DNA of 64,000 nucleotides from Buchnera aphidicola (Brachycaudus tragopogonis) (GTDB taxonomy: Bacteria > Pseudomonadota > Gammaproteobacteria > Enterobacterales > Enterobacteriaceae): assembly GCF_964059175.1 (NCBI RefSeq), contig NZ_OZ060418.1:310001-374000 (forward strand), given 5' to 3'. Positions 30,902 to 42,790 of this stretch are shown here, piece by piece (the first letter of the stretch is position 1; the number at the start of each line of letters is the position of its first letter). A model generated the notes under the pieces. It was not told where the DNA came from. It saw only the letters and a program-made list of their open reading frames with translations, and did no database searches. A program made the position numbers and the translations under genes.

Positions 30902-31702
30902 ATGAATTTTTTTAGAAAAAATCTTATCCAACAATGTGTTATTGAATTTTTTGGAACGGGCTTAATAATATTTTTTGGAACGAGTTGTTTGGCGGCTTCA
31001 AAATTAACACATGTTCATTTTAATCCATTTGAAATAAGTTGTATTTGGGGTTTAGCAGTATCTATGTCAATTTATTTCAGTGCTTCAACATCAGGAGCTC
31101 ATTTAAATCCAGCTATTACTATTTTTTTTTGGTTATCTTCTAAAGATTTTAATAAGAAAAAAGTACTTCCATATATTATTTCTCAAATTTTTGGTTCTTT
31201 TTTTTTTAGCATGTTAACATATTTTCTTTATTATCATGCATTTATTTCATTTAAAAATCAAAATAATATTATTTTAGGTACTCAAGAAAGCCTAAAATTA
31301 GCTTCTATTTTTTGTGTATATCCTAACTTTAATCATAGTTTTATTCGTAATTCTACAATAGAAATATTGACAACTGCTCTTTTTATGATAATTTTGTTGC
31401 AGTTAAATAATAAAAAAAATAATAAAATATTTTATTATAAATCTATTGCACCATTCCTAATAGGAGTATTGATTTTTATGATTAATATATCTATTACTCC
31501 TTTAAATAATATTAGTTTAAATCCAGCTCGAGATTTAGGACCTAAAATTTTTCTAAGTCTAACTGGATGGGGTATTTTTTCTTTCACAGGAGGCAATAAT
31601 TCTCTATATTTTTTAATTCCTATAATAGGTCCAATTTTAGGTGTTAATTTAGGCGGTTGGATTCATAAAATACTTATCGATAATTACTTTTTTAAAAAAT
31701 GA
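30902..31702 (+). CDS. glpF: Glycerol facilitator / aquaglyceroporin
   Basis: Inner-membrane channel of the MIP family, 266 residues (E. coli 281). Both NPA motifs are present: HLNPAIT (N69-P70-A71) and SLNPARDLGP in the C-terminal half. The aspartate after the second motif is typical of glycerol channels rather than pure water channels. There are six membrane helices in the usual two-fold repeat. glpK and other glycerol genes are not in this window, so the transported solute could be glycerol or other small polyols. It is convergent with tpiA, 13 bp apart. Confidence 0.95.
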   Translation: MNFFRKNLIQQCVIEFFGTGLIIFFGTSCLAASKLTHVHFNPFEISCIWGLAVSMSIYFSASTSGAHLNPAITIFFWLSSKDFNKKKVLPYIISQIFGSFFFSMLTYFLYYHAFISFKNQNNIILGTQESLKLASIFCVYPNFNHSFIRNSTIEILTTALFMIILLQLNNKKNNKIFYYKSIAPFLIGVLIFMINISITPLNNISLNPARDLGPKIFLSLTGWGIFSFTGGNNSLYFLIPIIGPILGVNLGGWIHKILIDNYFFKK

Positions 31703-31715
31703 AAATTACTTTATT

Positions 31716-32477
31716 TTAAGTATAATAATTAGCTATTTCTATAATTTTTAAAAATTCTTTAGCATCTAAAGATGCACTTCCAATTAATAAACCATCTATA
31801 TCGGGTTGTTGAATAAACTCTTCTGTGTTAACAGAATTAATAGAACCTCCATACTGAATAATTGTACTTTTTATACTAATAGGATCATATTCTTGAATAT
31901 AATTTCTAATAAATTTATGTATATATTGTACATGTTTTGGATCAGCTGATAAACCTGTACCAATTGCCCAAATAGGTTCATATGCAATTACTGTGTTTCT
32001 AAATGCTTCTTTACCTAATACTTTAAATATGCAATTAAGTTGTTCTTCAATAATTTTTTTTGTTTGACTATAATTATTATTTTGTATTTCACCTATACAC
32101 AAAATAGGTATTAAATTTAAATTTTTAATTAAATTAAATTTTTTTATAATAATATTATTAGTTTCATTATGAAATAAACGTCTTTCAGAATGTCCAACAA
32201 TAACATATTTTACACCTATATCTTTTAGCATTAGAACAGAAGTTTCACCTGTAAAAGCTCCTTTCAGATTAATATCAACATTTTGTGCACCAAGAAAAAT
32301 ATCAATATTATTTATATCTTTGTAGACTTGACTCAGATATATAGTAGGAGGAGCAATAACAATAATATTTTTTTTTGAATAAACTGATGCCAATGATTTT
32401 AAACTAGATAAATAGTCAGAAATCATTTTTTTACTTCCATTTAATTTCCAGTTTGCTACTAATAAAAATTTTTTCAT
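31716..32477 (-). CDS. tpiA: Triosephosphate isomerase
   Basis: Interconverts dihydroxyacetone phosphate and glyceraldehyde-3-phosphate. I chose the ATG at 32477: it gives 253 residues (E. coli 255), starts MKKFLLVANWKLNG, and has TTTAGG upstream. An in-frame ATG at 32501 would add eight unmatched residues and bury that site. Catalytic residues K11, H96 (VGHSERR) and E167 (AYEPIWAIGTG) are all present, as is the phosphate-binding YGGSIN. Confidence 0.97.
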   Translation of the reverse strand: MKKFLLVANWKLNGSKKMISDYLSSLKSLASVYSKKNIIVIAPPTIYLSQVYKDINNIDIFLGAQNVDINLKGAFTGETSVLMLKDIGVKYVIVGHSERRLFHNETNNIIIKKFNLIKNLNLIPILCIGEIQNNNYSQTKKIIEEQLNCIFKVLGKEAFRNTVIAYEPIWAIGTGLSADPKHVQYIHKFIRNYIQEYDPISIKSTIIQYGGSINSVNTEEFIQQPDIDGLLIGSASLDAKEFLKIIEIANYYT

Positions 32478-32574
32478 TTTTTTACCTAAATATTTTTGCA
32501 TAAAATTATAGAAACTAAGTTTTTTTATAAAAAATTATATAGACTTAGTTTCTATTGTAGAATTTTAAAATATG

Positions 32575-32859
32575 CTATTTATATACATTGGTACGATTAC
32601 GTAATTCTTTTCCTGGTTTAAAATAAGGAACATATCTTGCATTCAATTTTACTGTTTTTCCAGTTTTTGGATTTCGACCAATACGAGAAGGGCGATAGTG
32701 TAAAGAAAAACTCCCAAATCCTCTAATTTCAATTCTTTTACCCTTTGCTAATGACATTGCCATGTGTTCCAACATTTCTTTTATAGCACATTCTATTATT
32801 TTATTTGAGATATTATTTTTTTTTTCTGAGATTCTTTCAAATAATTCTGACTTTGTCAT
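32575..32859 (-). CDS. ihfB: Integration host factor beta subunit
   Basis: DNA-bending nucleoid protein of the HU/IHF family, 94 residues as in E. coli. It carries the DNA-binding arm with [21 protein letters not shown] and the conserved proline at its tip. The partner IhfA is not in this window. It is last in the leftward group cmk-rpsA-ihfB, the same order as in E. coli, starting 69 bp after the rpsA stop. Confidence 0.97.
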   Translation of the reverse strand: MTKSELFERISEKKNNISNKIIECAIKEMLEHMAMSLAKGKRIEIRGFGSFSLHYRPSRIGRNPKTGKTVKLNARYVPYFKPGKELRNRTNVYK

Positions 32860-32928
32860 AAAACCTCTACATTTGTATACCTTAAAAATTTATTTTTTTA
32901 TAGAAAAAACATGTTTTACAATAAAAAA

Positions 32929-34605
32929 TTATTCAGTATTTTTAGCGGCTTTAAATGCTTCTGCCATTACATTAGAAAATGCATCATCATTTATTTTTTT
33001 ACTTGATAAAACGGTTAAGTCTTTTTTTTCAATTTCATCTAAAACATGAATAGCAAGATAAACTATTCTATTTTTACGATCGAAACTAGATAATTTAACT
33101 AAAATTTCACTATCTATTTTATATCTTTTTATAAATTCTTCATAATGTAAACGGGAAACATCGGAAAATTTTAAAATTCCTTCTATGTCTTCTGATAGTT
33201 TGATTATTGCATTTTTTTTATCAATAAATTTAATTTTACCAGTAATTATTGATCCTTTTTTATGATTTGAAATATATATATTAAAAGGGTCTTCTTCTAA
33301 TTGTTTAATTCCTAAAGATATGCGCTCTCTTTCAGCGTCTACTTGAAGAACTACAGCAGAAATTTCATCACCTTTTCTATATTTTTTTACTGCTTCTTCA
33401 CCAGATGTTTTCCAAGAAATGTCAGATAAATGAACTAGTCCGTCAATTCCTCCATTTAAACCAATAAAAATACCAAAATCTGTAATAGATTTTATTTTTC
33501 CAGCTACATGAATACCTTTTTTATGAGTTTCAGAAAATTGTTGCCATGGGTTAATTTTACATTGTTTTAAACCAAGTGAAATACGACGACGATCTTCGTC
33601 AATGTCTAAAACCATAACTTCGACTACATCATTTACAGAAACTACCTTAGATGGATGAATATTTTTATTAGTCCAATCCATTTCAGAAACGTGCACAAGA
33701 CCTTCTACACCTTCTTCAATTTCTACAAAACAACCATAATCTGTTAAATTCGTAACACGTCCACTTAATTTAGTATTTTCTGGATAACGTTTAGAAATAG
33801 CTATCCATGGATCCTCACCTAATTGTTTTAATCCCAATGATACACGTGTTCTTTCTCTATCAAATTTTAAAATTTTAATGTTAATTTCATCACCTACATT
33901 AACTATTTCACTAGGATGTTTAACTCTTTTCCAAGCCATGTCAGTAATATGCAAAAGACCATCTACTCCGCCTAAATCTACAAAAGCTCCATAATCTGTT
34001 AAGTTTTTTACAATACCCTTAACATGCATACCTTCTTGTAAACTTTCTAGCAATTGATCTCTTTCAGCACTATTTTCTGATTCAATAACCGCTCGACGCG
34101 AAACAACAACGTTATTGCGTTTTTGATCTAATTTAATCACTTTAAATTCTAATTCTTTTCCTTCAAGATGAATTGTTTCTCGAACAGGTCGAATATCTAC
34201 CAAAGAACCCGGTAAAAATGCACGTATATCGTTTAATTCAACAGTAAAACCACCTTTAACTTTACCATTAATAATACCTGTTACTGTTTCTGATTTTTCA
34301 TGAGCTTGCTCTAATATCAACCATGCTTCATGACGTTTTGCTTTTTCACGAGATAATAATGTCTCGCCAAATCCATCTTCAATAGCATCTAAAGCAACAT
34401 CTACTTGATCGCCGACATTAACATCTATTAAACCTTGAGAATTTTTAAATTGTTCAGCAGGAATTGCAGACTCTGATTTAAGACCTGCATCTACTAGAAT
34501 TATATCTTTTTCTATAGAAATGATGGTTCCACGAATAATTGAACCTGGACGAGTTTTAATCTCTTTTAGTGATTCTTCAAATAATTGAGCAAAAGATTCA
34601 TTCAT
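32929..34605 (-). CDS. rpsA: 30S ribosomal protein S1
   Basis: 558 residues (E. coli 557) with six S1 (OB-fold) repeats. The first two bind the ribosome and the last four bind mRNA. Repeat boundaries are visible from [45 protein letters not shown] and [27 protein letters not shown] segments (each only partly quoted: [27 protein letters not shown]). The last repeat and tail are more diverged and lysine-rich. In E. coli S1 represses its own translation; the upstream leader here (34606-34728) is 123 bp and could serve that role. Confidence 0.98.
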   Translation of the reverse strand: MNESFAQLFEESLKEIKTRPGSIIRGTIISIEKDIILVDAGLKSESAIPAEQFKNSQGLIDVNVGDQVDVALDAIEDGFGETLLSREKAKRHEAWLILEQAHEKSETVTGIINGKVKGGFTVELNDIRAFLPGSLVDIRPVRETIHLEGKELEFKVIKLDQKRNNVVVSRRAVIESENSAERDQLLESLQEGMHVKGIVKNLTDYGAFVDLGGVDGLLHITDMAWKRVKHPSEIVNVGDEINIKILKFDRERTRVSLGLKQLGEDPWIAISKRYPENTKLSGRVTNLTDYGCFVEIEEGVEGLVHVSEMDWTNKNIHPSKVVSVNDVVEVMVLDIDEDRRRISLGLKQCKINPWQQFSETHKKGIHVAGKIKSITDFGIFIGLNGGIDGLVHLSDISWKTSGEEAVKKYRKGDEISAVVLQVDAERERISLGIKQLEEDPFNIYISNHKKGSIITGKIKFIDKKNAIIKLSEDIEGILKFSDVSRLHYEEFIKRYKIDSEILVKLSSFDRKNRIVYLAIHVLDEIEKKDLTVLSSKKINDDAFSNVMAEAFKAAKNTE

Positions 34606-34635
34606 ATTAATAGTATTAAGAAATTTTTATGTGAT

Positions 34636-34664
34636 GTTCATTTTAACTTCATGCTAAAATGAGC
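34636..34664 (-). terminator. Hairpin in the cmk-rpsA spacer
   Basis: GTTCATTTTA (34636-34645) and TAAAATGAGC (34655-34664) form a 10-bp stem with one G-T pair and a 9-base loop, 65 bp after the cmk stop and 31 bp before the rpsA start. It could terminate or attenuate cmk transcripts or sit in the rpsA leader. There is no immediate T run on the minus strand. Confidence 0.4.
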
Positions 34665-34728
34665 TTATTTTATATATCTTATAATAGTCCCTATTAAAGA
34701 GTGTTATATTTAAAAATAAAATTATTTT

Positions 34729-35388
34729 CTATGATATTGATATTTTTTTTAAAATATATTCCATTAAAGTTGCAATCACCTCTGATAAACTCATATTAGT
34801 AGAATCTAATATTATAGCATTTTTTGGAATGCATAAAGGAGAAATTAAACGATTTTCATCTCGTTTATCACGATTTTTCATCTGTATGAATAAATTTTTA
34901 AAACTTATGTCATAACCATTTTTATTTAATTCTAACATTCTTCTTTTTGCTCGTGTTTCTAAGCAAGCTTGTAAAAAAAATTTAAGTATGGCATCTGGAA
35001 ATACTACAGTACCCATATCACGTCCTTCAGCTATTAGACCAGGAAAGCATCTTAGTGATCTTTGTTTTTCTAATAAAATTTTTCTAACATTGGGATAAGA
35101 TGCTAATTGCGAAGATATTTCACTAACTTTGTTAAAATCAAACGATTTATAATAATACTTTATGTTTTTTTTTTTAATTAATGAAAAATCTATTTTATTT
35201 GCAAGTGAAATTATATTTTTTTCAACAATAGTAATATTTTTATTTAACGCAAACGAAGCAAGTAATCGATATATTTTACCTGATTCTAATAGAGACCAAT
35301 TTAATTGATGTGCTATCATGTTAGCTAAAGTGCTTTTTCCAGCACCACTAGGACCATCAATAGTAATAACAGGAATTTTATTTATCAT
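34729..35388 (-). CDS. cmk: Cytidylate kinase
   Basis: Phosphorylates CMP and dCMP. It is 219 residues (E. coli 227). The P-loop GPSGAGKST is at 12-20 (E. coli has GKGT), and the CMP-binding region includes GRDMGTVVFPDA and the RDKRDENRLISPL stretch. It lies 47 bp downstream of aroA on the same strand, with rpsA next, reproducing the serC-aroA-cmk-rpsA-ihfB order of enteric bacteria. Confidence 0.97.
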   Translation of the reverse strand: MINKIPVITIDGPSGAGKSTLANMIAHQLNWSLLESGKIYRLLASFALNKNITIVEKNIISLANKIDFSLIKKKNIKYYYKSFDFNKVSEISSQLASYPNVRKILLEKQRSLRCFPGLIAEGRDMGTVVFPDAILKFFLQACLETRAKRRMLELNKNGYDISFKNLFIQMKNRDKRDENRLISPLCIPKNAIILDSTNMSLSEVIATLMEYILKKISIS

Positions 35389-35435
35389 GTGTTGTATTTA
35401 AAATTATCAAAAAAATTTTTCTATTAAAAATAATA

Positions 35436-36716
35436 TTATTTACTAATGGATAAAAAATCTTTGAAATAAGATGGAAAAGTTTTAGTAGTACAACCTGGAT
35501 TTAGTATATTTACACCAATGTTAGACAAAGATATCAGTGAAAAACACATAGCCATACGATGGTCGTTATAAGTGTTAATATTAGAATATTTAAAAAAAAT
35601 AGGTGGAGTGATAGATAAAAAATCTTTTCCTTCTTCAACTATAGCGCCAACCTTTCTTAACTCTATAGACATTGCAGATAAGCGATCAGTTTCTTTTACA
35701 CGCCAATTATATATATTTCTTATAATAGTAGTACCTTTAGAAAAAAGAGCTACTATTGCAATAGTCATTGCTGCATCAGGAATATGATTCATATCTAAAT
35801 CTATTGCATTTAATGTATTACGAGTACAAGTAATAAAATTATCTCCCCAAAAAATGATTGCACCCATTTTTTCAAGGATATTTGCAAATTTCACATCACC
35901 TTGTATACTTTTCTTTCCAACACCAATCACTTTAATTGAACCACCTTTAATAGCAGCAGCAGCTAAAAAATACGAGGCTGATGAAGCATCTCCTTCAATT
36001 ATAAACTTGCCGGGTGTTTTATATTTTTGTTGACCTTTTATATAAAAAACATTATAAGAATCATGTTTCACATTTATAGAAAAAGATTTCATTAAATTAA
36101 TTGTAATATCAATATAAGGTTTAGAAACTAGATGTCCTTTTATAATAATAGTAGTATCTTTAAAAGCAAGGGGTGCAATCATTAATAATGATGTTAAAAA
36201 TTGACTAGAAATATTTCCATTTAAAAAAATGGATCCTCCAATAAAACCACCTCTTGTACGTACAGGCGGAAAACCTTTATTTTTTTCATATTCTATAATA
36301 GCTCCACCTTGTTTTAAAGCATCAACTAGATCTTCAATAGGTCTTTCGTGCATTCTATCATCTCCGCTTAATACAACATTATTTTTATGCAAAGATAATG
36401 CAGATAAAAGAGGTCTCATAGCAGTACCTGCATTACCTAAAAATAATGAAATTGGTTGAGACAATTGAAAAGCTTGACCAATACCTTGAACATAACATTC
36501 CTTTTTATTATCAGACAAAATATACTTAACACCTATTTTTTTTAAAGCTTTTAACATATATGTAATATCATCACTATCTAACAAATTAGTTAAACATGTT
36601 GTACCATTAGCCATAGAAGATAACAATAAAGCTCTGTTTGAAATGCTTTTAGAACCAGGTAAATAAATAGTTCCATTAACGTAAGATATTGGTTTTAAAT
36701 TCAAAGAATCTTTCAT
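35436..36716 (-). CDS. aroA: 5-enolpyruvylshikimate-3-phosphate synthase
   Basis: Sixth step of the shikimate pathway to chorismate and aromatic amino acids, central to what the symbiont provides to aphids. I chose the ATG at 36716 (426 residues; E. coli 427), beginning [12 protein letters not shown] in line with E. coli MESLTLQPIAR. An open extension to 36758 adds 14 unmatched residues. Motifs: [23 protein letters not shown] (PEP site), and [10 protein letters not shown]. It is in an operon with serC 53 bp upstream. Confidence 0.97.
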   Translation of the reverse strand: MKDSLNLKPISYVNGTIYLPGSKSISNRALLLSSMANGTTCLTNLLDSDDITYMLKALKKIGVKYILSDNKKECYVQGIGQAFQLSQPISLFLGNAGTAMRPLLSALSLHKNNVVLSGDDRMHERPIEDLVDALKQGGAIIEYEKNKGFPPVRTRGGFIGGSIFLNGNISSQFLTSLLMIAPLAFKDTTIIIKGHLVSKPYIDITINLMKSFSINVKHDSYNVFYIKGQQKYKTPGKFIIEGDASSASYFLAAAAIKGGSIKVIGVGKKSIQGDVKFANILEKMGAIIFWGDNFITCTRNTLNAIDLDMNHIPDAAMTIAIVALFSKGTTIIRNIYNWRVKETDRLSAMSIELRKVGAIVEEGKDFLSITPPIFFKYSNINTYNDHRMAMCFSLISLSNIGVNILNPGCTTKTFPSYFKDFLSISK

Positions 36717-36769
36717 AATAAATATGCACTCTATTTTATTAAGGTGATCAATTGTCAATACTTATATAT

Positions 36770-37855
36770 TTATCCATATCGATTTTCAAAATATGACATA
36801 AATTTTATTAAAGATGCAATACCTTCTAATGGCATAGCATTATAAATAGATGCACGAATTCCACCTATTGCACGATGTCCTCTTAAAGCAATTAAACCTG
36901 ATTGAAAAGCTTCTTTTAAAAACAGTTCATTTAAATTAGAATCAAATAAATTAAATATAACATTCATTTTAGATCTATTTTTATGATCTATGGTATTAAT
37001 ATAAAAATCACTATTATCTATTTTTTCATATAATAAATTGGATTTAATTTTATTTAATTCTTCAATTTTTTTTAAACCACCTTGTTTTTTTAACCATTTA
37101 AAAACTAATCCTGATAAATACCAAGAAAATGTAGGTGGCGTATTAAACATAGAATTATGTTCTGATATTATTTTATAATCTAAAATAGAAGGAGACATCT
37201 TAGAAGCATATCCTATTAAATTTTCTCGAATAATAATTATTGTTATACCTGCTGGACCAATATTTTTTTGAGCACCTGCATAAATAAGATCATAATTTTC
37301 AATATTAATTAAACGAGATAAAATACACGATGAAAAATCTCCAATTATTATTTTATCTTTAAATTTTGGTTCTTCATCGATAGATAATCCATCTATAGTT
37401 TCATTAGGACAATAATGAACATATGCTGAATTCTTACTAATCTCCCATGTTGAAATGGGTGCAAGAGATGTTTTTCCATTAATTGTTTTCTTAATTAATA
37501 TAGAACGAGGAATACAATATTTCTTGGCTTCTATAAATGCACATTTTGACCAGTATCCGCTATTGATATAATCAGCTGTTTTTAAATTACCTAATAAATT
37601 CATAGGAATAGCAGAAAATTGTCCTCTCGCGCCACCTTGACAAAATAATACCTTATAAAAATCAGGTATATTTAGTAAATCTCTTAAATCTTTTTCTGCT
37701 TCTGCAGCAACTCGCATAAAATCTTCACTACGATGACTAATCTCCATAACAGAAAAACCTAATTTTTTCCAGTTTTGCAGTTCTTTTTTAGCTTTCTGAA
37801 GTACATCTTTTGGAATCATAGCTGGCCCAGCACTAAAATTATAAATTATATTCAT
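36770..37855 (-). CDS. serC: Phosphoserine aminotransferase
   Basis: PLP enzyme making 3-phosphoserine (and acting in pyridoxine synthesis in E. coli). It is 361 residues (E. coli 362). The PLP lysine is K197 in [21 protein letters not shown] opens the protein, and the C-terminal [18 protein letters not shown] is conserved. It is upstream of aroA as in E. coli. serA and serB are not in this window, so the serine pathway cannot be judged complete from here. Confidence 0.97.
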   Translation of the reverse strand: MNIIYNFSAGPAMIPKDVLQKAKKELQNWKKLGFSVMEISHRSEDFMRVAAEAEKDLRDLLNIPDFYKVLFCQGGARGQFSAIPMNLLGNLKTADYINSGYWSKCAFIEAKKYCIPRSILIKKTINGKTSLAPISTWEISKNSAYVHYCPNETIDGLSIDEEPKFKDKIIIGDFSSCILSRLINIENYDLIYAGAQKNIGPAGITIIIIRENLIGYASKMSPSILDYKIISEHNSMFNTPPTFSWYLSGLVFKWLKKQGGLKKIEELNKIKSNLLYEKIDNSDFYINTIDHKNRSKMNVIFNLFDSNLNELFLKEAFQSGLIALRGHRAIGGIRASIYNAMPLEGIASLIKFMSYFENRYG

Positions 37856-37895
37856 ATTTTCACCAAACGTATTGATTGCAGCAATATATTTATAA

Positions 37896-39179
37896 TTAAT
37901 TTATAAATTTTAAGCCCTGCATATATTTTTTTTGAAGGATTTTCGGAATTTCTACACGACCATCAGCATGCTGGTAGTTTTCTAATATAGCTGCTAATGT
38001 TCTTCCTATTGCTAATCCTGAACCGTTTAATGTGTGTACTAAAGAAATCTTTTTTTCACATTTTTTTCTATAACGCGCTTTCATACGACGTGCTTGAAAA
38101 TCGGTCATATTAGAACAGGAAGAAATCTCTCTATATTTTTTTTGGGAAGGAAACCAGACTTCTAAATCATATGTTTTAGATGAAGAAAAACCCATTTCTC
38201 CTGTACATAAAAGTACCTTTCTATATGGTAACTGTAACAGTTGTAAAACTTTTTCAGCATGATTGGTTAATTTTTCTAATGCCTCCATAGATTTTTCCGG
38301 TTTTACAATTTGAACTAACTCAACTTTATCAAATTGATGTAATCTAATTAATCCTCTTGTATCACGTCCGTAAGAAGAAGCTTCTGATCGGAAGCAAGGA
38401 GTATGTGCAGTTAACATAATAGGCAAATCTTTTTCATCTATAATTTTATTATAAAAAAAATTAGTTAATGGTACTTCTGCTGTTGGAATTAATATATAAT
38501 TATTTTTATCTGTAAAATTTATATGAAATAAATCATCACTAAATTTGGGTAATTGCCCAGTTCCATATAAAGCTTTAGGATGAACTAAATAAGGCACATA
38601 AGCTTCTATATAACCATGTTCTATAGTATGTAAATCTAACATAAACTGACCAAGTGCTCTATGTAAAAGAGCAATATTACCTTTCATTATAACAAATCTT
38701 GATCCTGACATGTTTGCTGAAGATGTCCAATCTAAATCATCGAATTTTTTTCCTATTGCCACATGATCTTGAACTGTAAAATCATATTTTCTTTTTTGAC
38801 CCCAGTATGTTATTTCGTGATTACTAATGGATGTATGACCTTCTGGAACGTTATCATCAGGAATATTTGGTATACATAGTGAAAAATTCTGAATTTTTTC
38901 TTTTAAAATATTTAATTGAATTTTAGAATCTTGTAATTCTTTTCCAGATTTTATAATCTTATTTTTTAAAATTTTACTGTCTGTTTTTAGATTTTTTGTA
39001 TCTTTAAATAAACGTGATAAAAAATTGTGATGACATTGTAAATTTTCAGTTTTAACTTGTAATTTTTTACGTTCTTCTTCCATACGGGAAATTTCACATA
39101 TGTTTAATTTATAACCTTTTTTTAATAATTTTTTAGCTGTTAAATGTAATTCATGTCTTAATAAATAAGGATTTAACAT
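37896..39179 (-). CDS. serS: Seryl-tRNA synthetase
   Basis: 427 residues (E. coli 430). An N-terminal coiled-coil tRNA-binding arm (about 28-100) is followed by the class II core with [24 protein letters not shown] (motif 2) and [17 protein letters not shown] (motif 3). All catalytic motifs are intact. Its substrates include the tRNA-Ser(UGA) encoded at 57.5 kb. First gene of the leftward run; serC starts 40 bp downstream. Confidence 0.98.
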   Translation of the reverse strand: MLNPYLLRHELHLTAKKLLKKGYKLNICEISRMEEERKKLQVKTENLQCHHNFLSRLFKDTKNLKTDSKILKNKIIKSGKELQDSKIQLNILKEKIQNFSLCIPNIPDDNVPEGHTSISNHEITYWGQKRKYDFTVQDHVAIGKKFDDLDWTSSANMSGSRFVIMKGNIALLHRALGQFMLDLHTIEHGYIEAYVPYLVHPKALYGTGQLPKFSDDLFHINFTDKNNYILIPTAEVPLTNFFYNKIIDEKDLPIMLTAHTPCFRSEASSYGRDTRGLIRLHQFDKVELVQIVKPEKSMEALEKLTNHAEKVLQLLQLPYRKVLLCTGEMGFSSSKTYDLEVWFPSQKKYREISSCSNMTDFQARRMKARYRKKCEKKISLVHTLNGSGLAIGRTLAAILENYQHADGRVEIPKILQKKYMQGLKFIN

Positions 39180-39517
39180 AATATGTTTTGCTTCTTTTTT
39201 TAATTATCAATAAATATCGTTGTTGAAAAGCAATATTATTGAAGTAGTAAATATTATTAATTCAAATAAAAAATGTTTTTATATTCATTTTTTTAAATAA
39301 ATACTTAATATATGAAAGTAAATTGTTGTAAATTTTAAATAAATGTAAAACATTTTTTCACAACATGCATTAAAAAATAATAATTTATTTTATTTAGTAA
39401 GATTCTAATCTTATATATTAATTGTATCTATTAACAATAATAATTTATAATATTTTACTAATAAAATATTTTTTCTTTAGATTATATATAACAATTTCTA
39501 TAACTAGGATAATACAC
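39180..39517. other. serS-trxB divergent intergenic region, no gene seen
   Basis: 338 bp, AT-rich, non-coding. It must contain promoters for both genes. A 16-base palindrome TAAGATTCTAATCTTA lies at 39398-39413, 104 bp before the trxB start; its 2-base centre rules out an RNA hairpin but could suit a DNA-binding dimer. In E. coli lrp and ftsK lie near trxB; nothing of them is visible here. Confidence 0.5.
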
Positions 39518-40483
39518 ATGAATAACTTTATTAAACATAGTAAAATAATTATTTTAGGTTCTGGACCAGCAGGATATACTGCTGGTATATATGCTTCTAG
39601 AGCAAATTTAAATCCTTTATTAATTACTGGAATTAATAAAGGAGGACAATTAATGAATACTGATGAAATTGAAAATTGGCCTGGAGACATTAATAAAATT
39701 ACTGGCTCAGAATTAATGCATCGTATGCATAAACATGCTCTTAAATTTAATACTGAAATTATATCTGATAATATACATTCAGTCGATTTTAAAAAAAAAC
39801 CTTTTTATCTAATAGGAGAAAAATATCAATATACTGCTGATTCTGTAATTATTGCTACTGGAGCGAATCCTCGTTATTTAGGATTAAAATCAGAAAGCAT
39901 TTTTAAAGGAAAAGGTGTATCAACATGCGCAATATGTGATGGTTTTTTTTATAAAAATAAAGAAGTAGCAGTTGTAGGAGGAGGCAACACAGCTATAGAA
40001 GAAACATTATATTTATCTAATTTTGTTAAAAAAGTACATTTAATTCATCGTAGAATGAATTTTAGTGCAGAAAAAATTTTACTTGATAGATTAAGAAAAA
40101 AAATAGAAAATAAAGAAGTAATTCTATATTTAAATGCTACTGTTAAGGATATATTAGGCAATTCTTCTGGTGTTACCAATGTATTAATTATAAAAAAAAA
40201 ATCACAGGAACAAAAAGAAATAAAAATACAGATTTCTGGAATATTTATAGCAATTGGATACACTCCCAACACTAGTATTTTTGTTGATCAATTAAAAATG
40301 GATGAAGGTTATATTGAAATAATGAAAGGAATGCATGGTGGAAATTACACTCAAACAAGCGTTCCTGGTATTTTTGCAGCAGGAGACGTTGTAGATCACG
40401 TATACAGACAAGCAATTACATCATCTGCCAGCGGATGTATGGCAGCATTAGACTGTGAACGTTATCTAAGTACACTAGAATAA
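39518..40483 (+). CDS. trxB: Thioredoxin reductase
   Basis: FAD/NADPH enzyme that keeps thioredoxin reduced. I chose the ATG at 39518 with AGGAT upstream; it gives 321 residues, as in E. coli, starting [23 protein letters not shown]. The open frame extends 32 codons further upstream but that part is junk-like. FAD motif [10 protein letters not shown], redox pair C137 and C140 (CAIC; E. coli has CATC), NADPH motif GGGNTAIEE, and C-terminal GVFAAGDV-like [11 protein letters not shown] are present. Confidence 0.97.
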   Translation: MNNFIKHSKIIILGSGPAGYTAGIYASRANLNPLLITGINKGGQLMNTDEIENWPGDINKITGSELMHRMHKHALKFNTEIISDNIHSVDFKKKPFYLIGEKYQYTADSVIIATGANPRYLGLKSESIFKGKGVSTCAICDGFFYKNKEVAVVGGGNTAIEETLYLSNFVKKVHLIHRRMNFSAEKILLDRLRKKIENKEVILYLNATVKDILGNSSGVTNVLIIKKKSQEQKEIKIQISGIFIAIGYTPNTSIFVDQLKMDEGYIEIMKGMHGGNYTQTSVPGIFAAGDVVDHVYRQAITSSASGCMAALDCERYLSTLE

Positions 40484-40519
40484 AAAAATATTATAAAATA
40501 TTTTTTCAATTTCTAAAAC

Positions 40520-40542
40520 ATACTAGTCAAAATGACTAGTAT
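40520..40542 (+). terminator. Hairpin between trxB and infA
   Basis: ATACTAGTCA (40520-40529), loop AAA, TGACTAGTAT (40533-40542): a perfect 10-bp stem 37 bp after the trxB stop. No T tract follows, so this may be a weak terminator or a processing site. Confidence 0.55.
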
Positions 40543-40584
40543 CTGATATATTCATACCATGAGTAATTGTATAATGAGAATAAA

Positions 40585-40803
40585 ATGCCTAAAGAAGACA
40601 ACATTGAAATGCAAGGAATAGTAATAGATACATTACCCAATACTATGTTTCGTGTTGAATTAGATAATAAACATGTTATTACAGCACATATTTCAGGAAA
40701 AATGAGAAAAAACTACATTAGAATATTAACAGGAGATAAAGTTACTGTAGAATTAACACCCTATGATTTAACTAAGGGAAGAATTATTTTTAGAAGTCGT
40801 TAA
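40585..40803 (+). CDS. infA: Translation initiation factor IF-1
   Basis: 72 residues, the same as E. coli, starting [12 protein letters not shown] chose the ATG at 40585 with TGAGAA upstream; the longer frame from a TTG at 40567 adds six unmatched residues. It is a single S1-like OB domain, almost identical to E. coli ([18 protein letters not shown]). It occludes the ribosomal A site during initiation. It stands alone; the neighbouring genes of E. coli (aat, serW) are not here. Confidence 0.98.
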   Translation: MPKEDNIEMQGIVIDTLPNTMFRVELDNKHVITAHISGKMRKNYIRILTGDKVTVELTPYDLTKGRIIFRSR

Positions 40804-41014
40804 TTTTCAATCAGATACTTTTAAAAAACTACTCAATATACTAATACAAAAAATGTTTGAAATAAAAAAATCAAATTTTTTATATAAAAATTCACTTCTT
40901 AAATAAAATGTAATTATCATTTGATAATCAAAACTATTTTAAAAAAATCAACTAATTAAAATTAATTCTATTATTTTATCTTACACAAATAAAAATAAAT
41001 TTTAAAGAGAATTT

Positions 41015-42775
41015 ATGCGTACTAAATATTGCGGAAAGATACAAATAATTGATGTACATAAAACTGTTCAATTGTGTGGTTGGGTGCATAAAATAAGAAA
41101 TTTTGGTCAATTTATTTTTATTGATATGAGAGATTACACTGGTCTTGTTCAAGTAATTTTTGAATTAAAAAATATTATAGTTTTCAAAAAAGCTATCAAA
41201 CTAAAAAATGAATTTTGCATTCAAATTTCTGGTATAGTTAGAAAAAGAGAACAGAAAAATAAAAATTTAAAAATAACTACGGGTGAAATAGAAATATTAG
41301 CGAATACATTAAATATCTTAAATACTTCAAAATCGCTGCCATTAAATTATACGAATCATAATTATGATGATTCCCGATTAAAATATCGATATTTAGATCT
41401 ACGTCGTTTTGATATTCTAGAAAATCTTAAAATAAGAAATCACGTAACTTATTTAATAAGAATATTTATGAAGAAGAAAAATTTCTTAGATATTGAAACT
41501 CCTATTCTTACAAAATCTACACCAGAAGGTGCTAGAGATTATTTAGTTCCTAGTCGTAATTATCATGGAAAATTTTATGCATTACCTCAATCTCCTCAAC
41601 TATTTAAACAATTATTGATGATTTCTGGCATTGATAGATACTATCAAATAGTAAAATGTTTTCGTGATGAAGATTTACGTTCAGATCGACAACCAGAATT
41701 TACTCAAATTGATATTGAAGTATCATTTATGAATTCTAAAAAAGTGATCAAGTTAACAGAAAATCTTATAAAACATATTTGGTTAAAAGTCATTAATATT
41801 GATTTAGGTAAAATCCCTAAAATATCATATCATGAATCAATAAAACGATATGGATCAGATAAACCTGATTTACGGAATCCAATAGAAATTATTGATGTAT
41901 CTAATATATTTAAAGAGAAAGAGTTTATATTATTTTTTGATGTAAATTGTTTGAAACATTATCGAATTGCATTATTATGTATTTCTCAAGGTGCTCATTT
42001 AAGTAGAAAAAAAATTGATACATATAGTCAATATGTAAAAAAATACAATGCAAAAAAATTATTTTATATAAAAATAAGACAATTAAATCTTGGATTAGAA
42101 GGTATCGAAAGTTCGATAAAAAAAATTCTAGATGAAAATATTTTAAACCAAATACTTTATAAAACTAATGCAAAAAATGGAGATATATTATTCTTAATTG
42201 CTGATGAAGAAATTATTGTTAATAAATCTCTTGGCATGTTACGTTTAAAATTAGGAAACGATCTGAATATTACTAAAAAAAATATCTGGAAGCCTGTTTG
42301 GATCTTAAATTTTCCAATGTTCCATAAAGATTTTAAAGGAAATCTATCTTCTGTACATCATCCTTTTACTGCTATAAAAAATATGGATATAAAAAAATTA
42401 AAAAATTCACCGGATAATGCTATTTCAGATAGTTATGATCTTGTCATGAACGGTTATGAAATTGGTGGTGGTTCAGTTCGTATTCATGATGTCAATATGC
42501 AAAAAACAGTACTTGATATTATTGGAATAAAAAAAGAAATGCAAAATAAAAAATTTGGTTTTTTAATAGAAGCATTACAATATGGTGCTCCTCCACATGC
42601 TGGAATAGCTTTAGGATTAGATAGAATTGTGATGTTACTTACTAATAGTACCAATATAAGAGACGTTATTGCTTTTCCAAAAACCACATCAGCAACTTGT
42701 TTAATGACTAATTCTCCTAGTATATTAGATAATGTAATGCTAAAGGAGTTAGGCATTAAAATATTAAAAAAATAA
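41015..42775 (+). CDS. aspS: Aspartyl-tRNA synthetase
   Basis: Class IIb synthetase, 586 residues (E. coli 590). The N-terminal OB-fold anticodon domain (1-105, [14 protein letters not shown]) is followed by the catalytic core with [20 protein letters not shown] (motif 1), [18 protein letters not shown] (motif 2) and [10 protein letters not shown] (motif 3), plus the bacterial GAD insertion domain (about 280-410), which is more diverged than the rest. A 211-bp AT-rich spacer precedes it; AGAGAA lies upstream of the ATG. It is convergent with znuB, 15 bp apart. Confidence 0.98.
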   Translation: MRTKYCGKIQIIDVHKTVQLCGWVHKIRNFGQFIFIDMRDYTGLVQVIFELKNIIVFKKAIKLKNEFCIQISGIVRKREQKNKNLKITTGEIEILANTLNILNTSKSLPLNYTNHNYDDSRLKYRYLDLRRFDILENLKIRNHVTYLIRIFMKKKNFLDIETPILTKSTPEGARDYLVPSRNYHGKFYALPQSPQLFKQLLMISGIDRYYQIVKCFRDEDLRSDRQPEFTQIDIEVSFMNSKKVIKLTENLIKHIWLKVINIDLGKIPKISYHESIKRYGSDKPDLRNPIEIIDVSNIFKEKEFILFFDVNCLKHYRIALLCISQGAHLSRKKIDTYSQYVKKYNAKKLFYIKIRQLNLGLEGIESSIKKILDENILNQILYKTNAKNGDILFLIADEEIIVNKSLGMLRLKLGNDLNITKKNIWKPVWILNFPMFHKDFKGNLSSVHHPFTAIKNMDIKKLKNSPDNAISDSYDLVMNGYEIGGGSVRIHDVNMQKTVLDIIGIKKEMQNKKFGFLIEALQYGAPPHAGIALGLDRIVMLLTNSTNIRDVIAFPKTTSATCLMTNSPSILDNVMLKELGIKILKK

Positions 42776-42790
42776 GATTTAGTTATATAT

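Noticed and set aside
36717..36758. Upstream start for AroA
   Set aside because: It adds 14 residues with no counterpart; the alignment with E. coli begins at 36716.
39398..39413. TAAGATTCTAATCTTA palindrome before trxB as a definite operator
   Set aside because: It is a 16-base AT-rich palindrome in AT-rich DNA with no known matching regulator; it is recorded only as part of the spacer.
39422..39517. 32-codon extension of TrxB
   Set aside because: The sequence is hydrophobic AT-rich noise; the ATG at 39518 with AGGAT upstream gives exactly the E. coli length of 321.
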